Assembly: GCA_009760855.2 (NCBI GenBank) | Contig: WPIO01000016.1 | Location: 6,435,001-6,499,000, forward strand | Reading direction: 5' to 3' | Length of the DNA: 64,000 nucleotides | Source of the DNA: Cristatella mucedo | Taxonomy: Eukaryota > Bryozoa > Phylactolaemata > Cristatellidae | Part shown: piece by piece, positions 41,280 through 52,075 of the stretch | Numbering within the stretch: the stretch's first letter is position 1 | Layout: each line of letters starts with the position of its first letter | Notes under the pieces: model-generated | Database searches by the model: none | Seen by the model: the letters and a program-made list of their open reading frames with translations, nothing else | What the model was told of the DNA's origin: nothing | Made by a program: the position numbers and the translations under genes

Positions 41280-42095
41280 ACCACATCTGAATGTAGCACA
41301 TTCCCTCCAGGACATTCCCCCCAGGACATTTCCCGTGGTGACCCTAGGATATTTTCATATTTTCCCCGGACATTCCTCCGGGGTAGGACATCCTTCTATA
41401 GTGATACAGGTATAACTAAAAATAATAAATATATATATATATATATATATACATGATCAAATGAAGTTCACGCTCTACTGAAATAAAATTAACTCAGTAT
41501 AACTGAACGTTTTGTTAATTCCTTAGGACAAATTCACTGGTTGGCCTTGCACTACACAGTCCATTTCAGTAGTCTAATCACAAAAACTTGCGACAGTAAC
41601 TGGTGATAACGGCGATGGCACAGTCGGCCCGCAGACAGCCGTCGGTCAAGAGAGTGAAGCGCTCGAAACAACAGCTGAAGTCGCGACTAATGTCACTCTT
41701 GTGTTGCCCGCCGTGACAACAAGAAAACTGCAGTGGAGGTGCTCGAAGGACTTGGGCATGTTGTTAGATTCTAAAATGTCACGATACTGAACTACATAGA
41801 CATCTATTTGACATTTTTTTATTTGACTTGATGGTTATGTAATAATAAATACTACGCGTTGCAAGATAGTTTATACGACATTTCTAATGACTATAATGTA
41901 GGACTATGTTATATATTATATACTATATACTATTTTTACAAGATATGCAAGCAAGGCAGTTTATATCATGGCATTTCTATACGGGAGGGGAGAAATGCCC
42001 TACCCCAAGGGGGGAAGGTCCTACGTCAGGGGTAAATGTTCGGGGGAAATGTTTCATGGGGGGACATTTCTGGGGGGATGTCCGTCCATCCCACA
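41280..42095. repeat. C-rich and G-rich arms, possible decayed inverted repeat
   Basis: 41,300-41,400 is C-rich with repeated GGACATT words. 41,975-42,090 is G-rich with AAATGT and GGACATTT words. The arms are partly complementary (ACATTCCCC versus GGGGAAATGT) and about 600 bases apart. A local hairpin CCCCGG...CCGGGG lies near 41,365-41,385. No transposase is seen between them. Confidence 0.4.
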
Positions 42096-42229
42096 ATCTA
42101 CCTCCATCTACCGCAATCCACTTAGGTCGAACACAAAGTTCCAATTTACATAGCACATAAGACTCCGCTCAGTTCAAAGTACACTTACAGAATTTCACCT
42201 AGTTTTGTATTCGTAAGCTAGAAGCTCTG

Positions 42230-43600
42230 ATTATGACTGCACATTGCTCTACTCTTTGGTATGTGTGTCTACGCCCAATTTTACAGTAACTGTCTCGGCC
42301 ATTCAGCAGCAATGCAATGCAACCGGCTGCAATGGCCAGGGTCTATACCGAAGTCCACCACAATTCGCCACAAACGACCAAAAAAATTACACTCGACGCT
42401 CTAATTGTGATTGCATATTGCTTGAATCTTTCTGTGTAATTGCACAATCTCACTACAATTTCCTTATGCATCCTGATGCAACCGACTGAAATGGCCCGGG
42501 CCAATACCGCAATCCATAGCATTCCGCGACAAAATGCCTCGAATTCATTTTCTCAATGTTCCAGTTTTGAATGCATATTAAGAAGCACTCTGTTTAAAGT
42601 GCAGCCACATCATTTTTGATAAATTAAATTGCGCTCGTACAATCTTAGGCAATGTATGGCAATCCCCGGCAATGACTCGGCTCAAAGCAGCAATCCAATA
42701 TCAACCGTGGCAAATGGACCACAAGTTGGCTTCGCGAAGCTACAATTGTTATCGAATAGTACACTTCATTTTGTTAAAAGTGATACGGTAATTTTTCGCG
42801 CTATTTTGCCCGTTAGTTGTCAACAATGCACGGGAATCGACAGCAATGGCAGGGTATATATCCCAATCCGTTGCAAATCGATAAGAAATCGGCTGAACGA
42901 CGCTCCCATTCTCATTGTACGTACCGTCTCACGGCGTGCGCCGATACTTTCAACCCAGCCCGTGCGTTCAGCCTCAGATAATCCACAGCAATCTACGGCA
43001 ATGGCCAGGGCAAATTCGGCAATCAACTATGATCCATCGCATATCACCGGAGAGTGACTGGGCCAAGCTCAAACTTTTCCTAAATGCCACCGTGCACTAT
43101 GTTTAAAGTGCAGCCACATTCTTTCAAGTAATCGCACACGCAAAATCATGAGCAATGAATGGCAATCGTCAGCAATAGACTGAGCCAACCTGCGGCATAT
43201 CAGCAACAAAATTGGCAGCGCAACGCTCCAATTGTCATTACATATAATTTTTCGCTCCGTCAAAATGAAACCGTGGCATTAGAAGCTGCTTTGCTCGTTA
43301 ACTGTCAGCAATAAGCAGCAATCCACAATAATGATCGAGGCCAATAATGCAATCTGTGGAAAATCGGTAAGATTGGCTTCGCAAAACTGCTACTTTCATT
43401 CCACGTAACATCCCACCGTGCGAGCGCATATATTTCACCCATTGTGCGCGTTCGACCAACGGCGATGCATGACAATCAAGGGCGATGGCCCGGTAGACAA
43501 ATGCACCAATATATGACGGTTTGTTACAAATAGACCGATAGCTTCTGGGAGAAGCTTTCATTGTTCTTGTGAATAATGCGCACTGAATTAATTTTGCCGG
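42230..43600 (+). repeat. degenerate satellite, about 163-bp monomers, three-monomer higher-order period
   Basis: The landmark GCAATG..GGCAATC word recurs near 42,310, 42,470, 42,650, 42,825, 42,985, 43,150, 43,307 and 43,460. A different landmark, GTTTAAAGTGCAGCCACAT, occurs only at 42,593 and 43,103; the CCCGTTAGTTGTCAACAATG / CTCGTTAACTGTCAGCAATA word occurs at about 42,810 and 43,296. Related monomers are thus about 490-510 bp apart, i.e. three monomers. Divergence is high. The small ORFs here are not genes. Confidence 0.7.
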
Positions 43601-44019
43601 CATTTCGATGTCAAAGGCCCGGAAAAACGACGTCGAAGGCCCGGAAAAACACGGCAGTTTGTGGCAAATCAGCCAATGCTGTGTAATTTCCGGGGATAAA
43701 TGTGCGAAATGAGAAATCGAAAATTTCGGGCTACCTTAAATATGTGAAACTTCGTGAGCAACTATGCTGCAAGATAGAGTCTTCCCATAGCCAATTTAAA
43801 AACAATCTTCGAAAGGTCGTAATGAATTTCAAGATGTGCCCGAGCCCCGGCAATCGTTTGATGTTTATTGCCCAAAATTAAACGCATTCATTGGGTTCAA
43901 ACGGCGTTATAGCACTTTAAAAAGAGTGCGATGTCATGCCCCGATGCATAACTTTAGCTTTGCATGGCCTATTTGATGGTCGACTTGCCGCGGATTACAG
44001 AAGGTTTTCGCTTTAGCAC

Positions 44020-44650
44020 GGGCCATTTTCGTTTATTGCAATGCGGTGACCTAAAGCATAAGCAATGGCTTTCCGGTAAGCACACAAAATAGAATACACA
44101 ACCAAAGAGAAATTTAAATGGGAGCATCGCCCAGCAATTTTTTGTTTATTTGTCCTTAACAGTATATCAAGATATTCTGTATTTTTCAGGGCCGTTGCCA
44201 TCGATTGCCATGCTTAGCCCTTCACTGCAAAGTCGCAATTGGTGGAAAACATGTGGTTGCACATTTCATTCAGTACGCTGTAATGCACAAGAGAAGTTTC
44301 CCAGCACGTTTATGACTATTTGTAAGCTGCCGTCCTACATTGCTACAGATTCCGCAGCCATTGCCGGCGAGCTAATGTTAAGCGCCTAGAAAGAGATTGA
44401 GTTCTCTGAGGACGCTTTATCAAGTGCATTATTGTTTTATTATTATTTGTTATTATTGCCAATAATGACTCGAGATATAACGTCCAAAGTTGGTTTAAAG
44501 TGTGTGCGCGAATAGTAGACGTCATATCGTGTGATAATGAGAACTTTGAACTTTCGACCTTTCCAATTTCTATTCAATTCGAAACAGATTGCAGTAAAAC
44601 CATAGCCATTGCCGTCCATTGTCGTGCATTGGCCTTTAATGTACATTCAC
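44020..44650 (-). repeat. inverted copies of the satellite monomer
   Basis: Complements of the monomer landmark (GCCATCGATTGCCATG near 44,197, GCCATTGCCG near 44,358, GCCATTGCCGTCCATTGTCG near 44,606) show monomers in the opposite orientation, separated from the direct array by 43,600-44,000. A LINE-A 3' end is inserted at 44,375-44,456. Confidence 0.5.
44375..44456 (+). mobile_element. LINE-A 3' end in the satellite
   Basis: Near-consensus stem-loop (AGCGCCTAGAAAGAGATTGA) and an ATT-type tail, with only a few bases of upstream UTR. This may be a very short 5'-truncated insertion. Confidence 0.75.
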
Positions 44651-45042
44651 TTATCGATTTGTAAGTATTATTTCCACGGATTTAAATTAGCGGTTGGTTA
44701 AAGGCGTATCGCATGTTCACTATCCTAGCGGAGTGGAGCGGTAAGATGCTGGCACAGGGTTGGAGGTAACTCCAAGCCTTTCCCTTTGATTTGGCTCTTA
44801 GCTAAAAGTGGAGATTCCTTATTGACCTGGATAGCTAAGAGACAAGTGCACCCTCTGCGCTCGACTCCGTGCAATCACGCAATCGTGAAAATGGGAGTCC
44901 GGCTGGCTACGCCAGATTTGGCTCCATTTTGCAGGGCGTTCACGGCCAGAGGCCATCTCTTGCCTCGGCTATCGCTGAGCTAGCTAGCCTGAAGCTAGCC
45001 GCAGCCAAAGCAACGATTGAGCGATCCGTCGTAATGCAACCC

Positions 45043-45273
45043 TCATATGGCTGGCTCCCCACTTTCTGGCGATTTGCAGGCCTTTCCGGACGCTGTTCTC
45101 TTCATTCTCTCCTCCTTCAGCTCAGCATCCGAACCGTTTGCAGTGACCTCTGGCTGTGGCGGTAGAGGCTGTCTGATCCCCCTGCAGAAATACGTGTGTT
45201 CATGCAACTGGTACGTGAAGGAAAGTAGGGTGCAACGTGTATTCTGGCCGTGCAAAACTAGTATGCCACACAA
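45043..45273 (-). CDS. 76-aa ORF kept in both duplicates (copy 1), doubtful
   Basis: Its counterpart at 47,416-47,646 has the same length and aligns along its length without a frameshift (shared SFTYQLHE and KSPESGE). The opposite strand is also open in both copies, so I cannot tell which strand, if any, is coding. No domain recognised. Confidence 0.2.
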   Translation of the reverse strand: MCGILVLHGQNTRCTLLSFTYQLHEHTYFCRGIRQPLPPQPEVTANGSDAELKEERMKRTASGKACKSPESGEPAI

Positions 45274-47415
45274 TTAGTGACTTCCTGAAAATAGCTAAAC
45301 AACACAACAGACTACAATCTACCAAACATTACCACCCTAACGGCCTGCAAATGATCTCGCTGCAACAACAATCGCTCAACAGGACTCGATTCAATCGCTA
45401 CTATCGCCTCGACAGTGATCGGCTAATATGCGTGGCCGCTCTCAGCAAGTCCTTCCGGAAGTAGCCGATTTGCCAGCAATGTTTTGGAGCATAAGCTTCG
45501 GCGCTCAATGTTGATGCATCAGCATATGTTTCGACTGCCACATTTGCTTGCAGCTCACGACTCTAGCGGCGATATGTCCAACAAAGATCCACCAATTACA
45601 TGGTGCAACCCACCTTACGTGAAATAACTATGCTTGGAACGAATACCATCCTACTAGAGGTGTTAGCCTAATTTTGCCACAGTTAGGTGGCTGGTATCAG
45701 GGGGGGGGGGGTACGGCGCTCGGACGGCTCGGTCGCTTGAATCATCTTCAAAGATATGTACGACTCGCGTTCGTTCTCACAGAGTATTCACCCGACCCGG
45801 GGGCCAGCTGTAGAGGTCTCGAAAAATAGGCACATGCTTTTCCAAGTTGCCAGCTCTGGCTAACTATTACCGTCTGGGTCGCCTCCCCTTGTCATGGCTA
45901 GGTTCACAATTCCTGCCCAGTAAGCCGGCCGACCTGTATGGATGCTATTGTGGCTCACCTCAATCTCTCAGCAGATCATCCGGCCCGAAGCTTGCGACCA
46001 CGCACTGTAATCAATACACTGAAGGCCAAGTAACTCAAAGTCAACTTTTAAGAGTCAAAATAGACCATCGGGCATTTAGATCTCGTGACGTTTCAGTCTA
46101 GAGCTCCAGTTGCCCAAACTGGCTTCTGAGAACTATGCATGTATCTCTCGTTCTAGTGGTAGGACACAAATGACGTACTTTTCAGTCAGAGTAGGACCTT
46201 AGGACAAGTAACACAAAAGCTAATTGACTAGTGTTCGTCACAGTGACGAGATCCCATTCAGAGACCCAATTGAGAGGTACTATTTCAGCAGCCCGCATAA
46301 GGGATATTTAGTGCGGCAATAAAAAAATTCAAGGCTTCAGACTCCTGTCGGTGAGCTACAGTATGTAAGAAGATGGTCACAGTGAAATCAATTTCAAGGC
46401 GAAGCAGTGCGATCAGCCACGACGGCATTTCAAACGACGAGCAGATGATTCGCCGTAAAATGGGGAGGGGGTAAATGTAAAGACCTCAACGCCGTTGACA
46501 CCACTTAAGGTTGCAAGAGTGTCGTTGGACTCGGCTAGCTGCTGTGAGAGTATGTCCAGACGATGAATCGGTGAATCAAATAGCACTGCTGCCGACTTCT
46601 TGAATAGTGCGATTGAAGTTGGTGGTGAAGTGATGTCATAAGTGAGTGTGTTCTAGAAGAAGTAGTTGTATGTCCGAACACGGAAGTGCATGCACCATAC
46701 CGAATCCATTGCCTGTCATTGTGCTTTCCGGAGCATCGGCATCACTCAGGTAAACACATAAAAGCGGGCAGTGCGATGCTTAGCACGAGGCTTACTCTTA
46801 CCCACAATATGTGCCGTGGTTTGGCTTCCTCGTTAATAGCTTACCTGCTGTACCGTTTTCCGGACCACTGGATTTAAATTTTACGTGTTTTTCGAGTAGT
46901 ATCGCCTATTGACTCGCCGAACGGAGTGGAGAGGTGAAACGCTGATCAGATAGTGGCACAGGGAGGCAGGTAATCCCTTGCGTTGCCACTCTGTTAGGCT
47001 CTAGGCTGATAGTGGAACTTCCTTATTGATATGGATAGGGAAGAGATTCTGATCATACACTAGCAGAGGATAGCAGGTACTTCCAAGCCTTTGCCTGTAG
47101 TTTGACCATTCGCAAAAGTTGGAACTTCCTTGTTGACTCGGGTAGCTAAGAGATAAGAGCGTCCTTCGACCATTCGCAAAAGTTGGAACTTCCTTGTTGA
47201 CTCGGGTAGCTAAGAGATAAGAGCGTCCTGCTCATTAGATTCGATGCAGTCATACATGCACCAAAACGTGAATCAGGCTGGCTACGCCAGCTTTAGCTCC
47301 ATTTTGCAGCATTTACGGCTAGAGGCCATCTCTTGCCTCAGCTATCGCTGAGCTAGCTAGCCTGAAGCTAGCCACAACCCCAGCAAAGCTTGACCGATCC
47401 GTCGTAATGCAACCC

Positions 47416-47646
47416 TCATGTTGCTAGCTCCCCACTTTCTGGTGATTTGCCGGCCTTTCCGGACGCTGTTTTCTCCTTTCTGTTCTCCTTCAACACAGCA
47501 TCGGACCTCTTTGCAGTGACCTCTAGTAGTGGCGGTAGAGGCTGTCTGTTCCGCTCGCAGAAATACGTGTCTTCATGCAACTGGTATGTGAAGGAAATTG
47601 GGGTGCAACATGTAGTTTGGTCATGCAATACTAGTATGTCAGACAA
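47416..47646 (-). CDS. 76-aa ORF kept in both duplicates (copy 2), doubtful
   Basis: Partner of 45,043-45,273: same length, no indels, many substitutions. See that entry for the doubts about strand. Confidence 0.2.
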   Translation of the reverse strand: MSDILVLHDQTTCCTPISFTYQLHEDTYFCERNRQPLPPLLEVTAKRSDAVLKENRKEKTASGKAGKSPESGELAT

Positions 47647-48420
47647 TTAGCGACTTCCTGAAAATAACTAAACAACACAACAGACTACAATCTACCAAAC
47701 ATGAACGCCCTAACGGCCTGCAAATGATCTAGCCGGAACAACAATCGCTCAACAGGACTCGATTCAGAGACCCAATTGAGAGGTACTATTTCAGCAGCCC
47801 GCATAAGGGATATTTAGTGCGGCAATAAAAAATTCAAGGCTTCAGACTCCTGTCGGTGAGCTACAGTATGTAAGAAGATGGTCACAGTGAAATCAATTTC
47901 AAGGCGAAGCAGTGCGATAAGCCACGACGGCAGTTCAAACGACAAGCAGATGATTCACAGTGATCGGCTATTATTCGCGGCCGGTCTCAGCAAGTCCTTC
48001 CGGAAGCAGCCGAATTGCCAGCAATTTCTCGGAGCAGCAGCATCGGTGCTTAATGCTGATGCATCAGCAAATGCCATGAAAGCCACATCAGCCTGCACCT
48101 TATGACTCCACCAATAGCCGTGGCTCTGCAAGAGTGTCGTTGGACTCGGATAGGTACTGCGATAGAGGGTCCAGTCAATGAATTGGCGAATCAAACTTTA
48201 CTGCAGCAGATTTTTTTATCTGAATGAATTAAGGTGGTGGTAAAGTGATATAAGTACTGAGTGTATTTAAGATGTAGTAGACCTGAAGTCAAACACGGAG
48301 GTCCATATACCAAACCGATTTGATATCCAGTCGTTTTGATTTCCGGATCTTCAGCACCAATCGGAATAGGTATTTTCATGATAGCGTGCATGGATAGATG
48401 TTTTTAATACGCTGGTGGTA

Positions 48421-48890
48421 GATCGGTTTTTTAACTGCTCATCAGACAGCTCAGCACACCAAAAATCCGTAAGAAAGAAAACGGCTCACCTCGGCATTCC
48501 ATTCTCAAGTAACCAGTTACAATCGCTTTCCTGCGAACAATCTTCTAATTGCTTGAGACAGGTTTTCGTAGTCGTCTTCGGGAGGCGGCAGGCGACGACC
48601 CGTTGACTTAGCTGCAATTGCCGCCTTGTTTTAATTTATTCTAATGACACTTCCACTACCTAGCGACCCTTCATTGCTAGAGATGCCTCCGGGAGGCAGT
48701 GGTCCGTACCGCAACGATCACGTTATGACACTGTGAAGGTTGCGTTAAAAAGGACTTTGACTTTACACAATGTTAGCATAATCTCTGTCCCGAACCAAAG
48801 AAGTTTCGCATGCTATTTTTAAGTTTTTACGTGAGACTGATAAGCTAATCGCACGTAGACCAACCAAATCCAGCCATCGCCCACCGCAAT
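48421..48890. other. tectonin upstream region
   Basis: No repeat family or ORF recognised. It probably holds the regulatory region of the tectonin gene. Confidence 0.3.
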
Positions 48891-48900
48891 TTTATATAAG
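48891..48900 (+). promoter_or_regulatory. TATA box of the tectonin gene
   Basis: TTTATATAAG, about 36 bases before the first in-frame ATG-containing region. Transcription would begin near 48,922-48,930, so the 5' UTR is very short. Confidence 0.7.
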
Positions 48901-48925
48901 GACTCTGGTGTCGAAACACGACACC

Positions 48926-48940
48926 ATGCTCTCGCCATGA
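48926..48940 (+). other. minimal uORF overlapping the tectonin start
   Basis: ATG CTC TCG CCA TGA. Its stop overlaps the next ATG as ATGA (48,937-48,940), the classical arrangement for termination-reinitiation. It matters only if transcription begins upstream of 48,926. Confidence 0.3.
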
Positions 48941-49851
48941 CAAAGGGAGAGTGCAGGACTGTCAGAATGGACGCGGTCGCAGTGACTGTTGCGCTTGCCT
49001 GCTTCCTTGCACCTGTTTATGCCGGTTCAAGCTCGTGCGATATTGGTCAGTATTGGGAGAAAATACCCACCACTCTATCCTGGGTGTCGTCGGGAGACGC
49101 TGGCGTTTGGGGCGTGAACTCTGCTGAAACCATTTTCTACAGAGAGGGCAGCTACATTGGTTCCTCTAATCTCAGCTACAGCGTCGATGGCAGGAACTAT
49201 GGCTTCTCCATCACCGATGGTACGTCGTGGACTGTGGTGTCTGGGACACTTAAGCAGGTCGACGTCGGGAAGAACAGTGTTTGGGGTATCCATCGCGCCA
49301 CCACCCTCGTCTATCGTAGAGGCATCAGCCGTGATACTCCCATCGGCACCGATTGGCAGATCATCGATGGACTCGATGCCGCCCAGGTGAGCGTCAGTGA
49401 TATAGACTCAAAGGTTTGGGTTTTGGAGAGCGGCACCGGCAATGTCTACCGACGCGTTGGCATCAGCAATGAACTGCCAGCCGGCTCTGGCTGGGAACGT
49501 GTGCCCGGCATTTCGGCAGCAACGTCCATAGACGTGGGTGGAGCGGGCGTGTGGGCCACCACAGCCAACGGCGACATCTACTACCGAACTGGCAGTCGTC
49601 AGGATTCCCAGGGCAGCAGCTGGCAGCAGGTTTCAGGCCGGCTGAAGCAAATTGCGTCCGGCGGGGATGCAGTCTGGGGCCTGATGAACGGTGGCGATAT
49701 ATGGTTCAGAACGCGTATTACCTCCGCTCTTCCTACCGGATCGGAATGGCTTCAAGTGCCCGGAAACATGAAACAGATCTCTGTGGCAACGACCAACAAC
49801 GATGTGTGGGGAATTCAACCGAATGGTGACGTCTACAACCGGCATCAGTAG
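48937..49851 (+). CDS. secreted tectonin-repeat lectin, 304 aa (or 294 from the second ATG), intronless
   Basis: Six tectonin repeats, each with a W-x-x-V-x-G start and a VWG/VWA core ending in a Y-x-R-type turn: roughly residues 43-75, 98-129, 145-180, 190-223, 233-264 and 271-304. This predicts a six-bladed beta-propeller of the tachylectin-1/fish-egg-lectin type, which binds bacterial or surface glycans such as LPS. A signal peptide is evident if translation starts at 48,967 (MDAVAVTVALACFLAPVYA, cleavage before GSSSC). Starting at 48,937 adds ten polar residues in front, so 48,967 is my preferred start. A TATA box lies upstream and a poly(A) signal 182 bases downstream. The frame is intact, GC-rich and without introns. 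Likely a soluble innate-immunity or egg/mucus lectin; the ligand is unknown. Confidence 0.9.
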   Translation: MTKGECRTVRMDAVAVTVALACFLAPVYAGSSSCDIGQYWEKIPTTLSWVSSGDAGVWGVNSAETIFYREGSYIGSSNLSYSVDGRNYGFSITDGTSWTVVSGTLKQVDVGKNSVWGIHRATTLVYRRGISRDTPIGTDWQIIDGLDAAQVSVSDIDSKVWVLESGTGNVYRRVGISNELPAGSGWERVPGISAATSIDVGGAGVWATTANGDIYYRTGSRQDSQGSSWQQVSGRLKQIASGGDAVWGLMNGGDIWFRTRITSALPTGSEWLQVPGNMKQISVATTNNDVWGIQPNGDVYNRHQ

Positions 49852-50032
49852 ATGAGCGGTAGAGCTCCATCGCTGAGTGCATCTTCGTCGGCTGCGGTTT
49901 GTCTATGTCGACGGTCTTTAGTAGTAAGTTGAGATGACATCGGGTAGCACTGCTAGACAGCCTGAATGCATCCAGATCGTCTAAAGCTTGCAGAAGCTGC
50001 TGGCAGCGCCTCCCAATTTTTGTGCTAGCGTA

Positions 50033-50038
50033 AATAAA
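50033..50038 (+). terminator. poly(A) signal of the tectonin gene
   Basis: AATAAA located 182 bases after the stop codon, with GT-rich sequence (TGGTGATCGTCG) just downstream. Confidence 0.65.
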
Positions 50039-50109
50039 GACTGGTGATCGTCGCCTGATTTGAATATTTTGCTGCAGATTTAAAGCAGCCTCAACAGCCA
50101 CATCAGCTG

Positions 50110-50515
50110 CTAATTAAATGGCAAGAGTCACACCGCTCTCAACTTAACTAACGAGGTAAACTAGTTGATTTAAAAAAGCGGGTGATACGTGCGGGAACGA
50201 ATTACACAGATGGCACCCTCTTTTTACTCAGTAGTTTTCAACTACAAGAAAATTGTAATTTTAAATTAAATTCAAAATCACAAATTGGAGTAGTTACGCT
50301 CTGTGAATTTCTAATCAAAACTCAAATAGTAAGATGGCTAATTACACGGTAAGAGTCACCACCGCTCTCAAGTTAACTAACAGCTTAGCTAGCTGTCGTT
50401 GCTAGCACAACTTGAGATGCTCAAAGCTTGCAGTCAGTTGCCGATGGCTGTCGTATGTCAACTTCCGGTTTCGATCATCTGGTCATCCAATGCAGCGTCA
50501 GGTAAGGGGTGCACA
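50110..50515. repeat. tectonin 3' flank, duplicated at 58,745-59,092
   Basis: Shared over about 350 bases (ACGAATTACACAGATGGCACC, AGTAGTTACGCTCTGTGAAT, then GCGTCAGGTAAGGGGTGCAC) up to the same LINE-A insertion point. It also contains an internal direct repeat of its own: GCAAGAGTCACACCGCTCTC and GTAAGAGTCACCACCGCTC. Confidence 0.75.
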
Positions 50516-50570
50516 ATAATAATAATAATAATAAAACATTTGTTATAGCGCCCTCAGATAACTTAATCTC
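50516..50570 (-). mobile_element. LINE-A 3' end, cut short
   Basis: Tail complement (AATAATAATAAT) and part of the stem-loop (GCGCCCTCAGATAACTTAATCTC). The element breaks off exactly where a perfect hairpin begins. It sits at the same site as the LINE-A in the duplicate at 59,093. Confidence 0.75.
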
Positions 50571-50608
50571 TCTCGCTCCCAGTGGTCGAGCCACTGGGAG
50601 CGAGAGAG
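50568..50608. repeat. perfect 18-bp hairpin at the LINE-A break
   Basis: Arms CTCTCTCGCTCCCAGTGG (50,568-50,585) and CCACTGGGAGCGAGAGAG (50,591-50,608) with loop TCGAG. Not a transcription terminator in this context; it looks like a fold-back rearrangement. Confidence 0.85.
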
Positions 50609-51289
50609 TACCACGGGAGTACCGTTGAAAACCCTTGCCCTAACCTAAAAAACCCATTTCCATAAAGAAGTCTTTGACAGTGAAAGATGGTTACAAGAAG
50701 CTGCTCACCGTCACGGAGCAGCTATCAAAGTTCTCGATTGCCCTCGTGCACAACCCAGCTGTATTGCTAAGATATTAGCTCCAGGAGCTGAGTGACCTGC
50801 CTATTGCATTGCTACGATTTCTACTTGGCGTAGGTCAAAGATTAAAGCTACAATAATAGTCATATTTCTCGGGTTTCCATTTCATCGCCGAAATATTTCT
50901 AGCTGCTGCCGCACAGTATCCTCATTATATTAGCTATATTACAGTACGGCGCAAATTTTGACAGCTTGCAGCAGGATAATTTGACAGCATCCAGCAGGAT
51001 GCTGTCGAAATGCGAAATCTGACATCCGAATAGGCTGAGTGTATGATTTCAACATCCGAGCAAATATATAGCACAATAATACGTATTTCCCACTATGAAT
51101 CGCAATTTTTAGCAATACAAATGAAATTCTAGCATTAAAAAATCCCTAAGAAGGAATACAAGAATAAAAGAGCTACATTACTTATGCGCCTCATATTGAA
51201 TGACATGTAGTTGATCTCGTAATCAATCTGCCTCACTGTCCTTGTGATGTGCCCGCCGAACATTTTGTATCAATCTCGTTTACTGTTCC
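50609..51289. other. intergenic, nothing recognised
   Basis: No supported feature. Confidence 0.3.
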
Positions 51290-51385
51290 TGTTCCATCGG
51301 GCTCAAACCCAGGGCGTACTAGAAGCGGCTGAATAGAGATTAATTTATGTTAAGGTGCTATATAAATTAATTGTTTTTTTATCGA
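51290..51385 (+). mobile_element. SINE1 remnant
   Basis: B-box remnant GGGCTCAAACCC, then GCGGCTGAATAGAGATTAA and a GGTGCTATATAAATTAATT end. The head is lost. Confidence 0.5.
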
Positions 51386-51630
51386 TGGATGGAGAGAAAA
51401 ATACTTACCCTAACCCACATCACCCGCGACAGTTAAGTTTATCCATACCTAGCTGAACACCTGCACCAGTTTCAGCCTCCTACCACACTCAGGTACTCTA
51501 TTGACAATGAATTAGCTGTTCCGTTCCAAACCTTAAAATCCTTTGGCTATAAAAGCCTTCACTGTGCAGATCCGTTCATATCTGTAAAACCCACTTTACC
51601 AACTTGTATGCAACGGATTCTACTCACCTA

Positions 51631-51812
51631 CTTGGTGAGTCATGATGCCGGAGTAGGCAAGGCGGTTGCTTATCATGATCTCGGTCGCGAGGCTGTGGGT
51701 TCAAATCCTGCGGCGGCGATTTTTATTGCCGCTGCAAGCGGTGGTGATAGCCATAAAGGCTCTTCTGTCGCTATAAAAAGGCCATTAAAACTGTAAAATC
51801 AACTATTATTTG
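51631..51812 (+). mobile_element. SINE2 copy
   Basis: TTGGTGAGTCATGATGCC head, GTGGGTTCAAATCCTG B box, GCAAGCGGTGGTGATAGCC body, and an end with ATCAACTATTATTT. This is the clearest B box of the family in the window. Confidence 0.75.
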
Positions 51813-51819
51813 TTTTTAC

Positions 51820-52075
51820 TGTCGACTATGGTACACCCTTTTCAGCCTCCGGAGCTACAACTTTTATGTTGCTATCTTTTTCTACAAATACCCCTGTCTC
51901 AGCTATGCGTCTGACTTTCTCTTTGTTGCGTGTGCAGAATTCTATTTGCTACAGGGGATGCACTGAAAGATCCTTTAGGCTTGAGTGCTTATAGAAAAAT
52001 GTTCAGCCCAACACCGCGTGGTCCTAGAGGCTTTGTTGAATTGCAGACTCGTATACATGTCGAAGCTTTCAGATG
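51820..52075 (+). mobile_element. LINE-B 3' end copy, diverged
   Basis: CTGTCGACTATGGTACACCC through TTTCTCTTTGTTGCGTG, AGCCCAACACCGCGTGG and GAATTGCAGACTCG, corresponding to the LINE-B 3' UTR. Confidence 0.55.

Larger units (their letters stand above)
44700..48420. repeat. tandemly duplicated block of unknown function
   Basis: 44,730-45,300 recurs at 46,925-47,660 (for example the GCTATCGCTGAGCTAGCTAG region at 44,970 and 47,341). 46,250-46,445 recurs at 47,760-47,957. 45,413-45,530 recurs at 47,958-48,075. So an original unit of roughly 2.2 kb was duplicated and then rearranged by deletion. A direct 65-bp repeat also lies at 47,105-47,229. No protein family recognised. Confidence 0.75.

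Noticed and set aside
41200-41456. Small ORFs in the C-rich repeat area
   Set aside because: Composition-driven; they cross AT microsatellites and low-complexity words.
42230-43600. CRISPR-like regular spacing of the GCAATGG landmark
   Set aside because: The repeats are long, degenerate monomers without conserved short repeats or unique spacers, and the genome is eukaryotic.
45047-45277. The plus-strand ORF pair (45,047-45,277 and 47,447-47,650) as a conserved gene
   Set aside because: The plus-strand ORFs differ in start and length between copies, while the minus-strand ones agree better; neither is supported enough.
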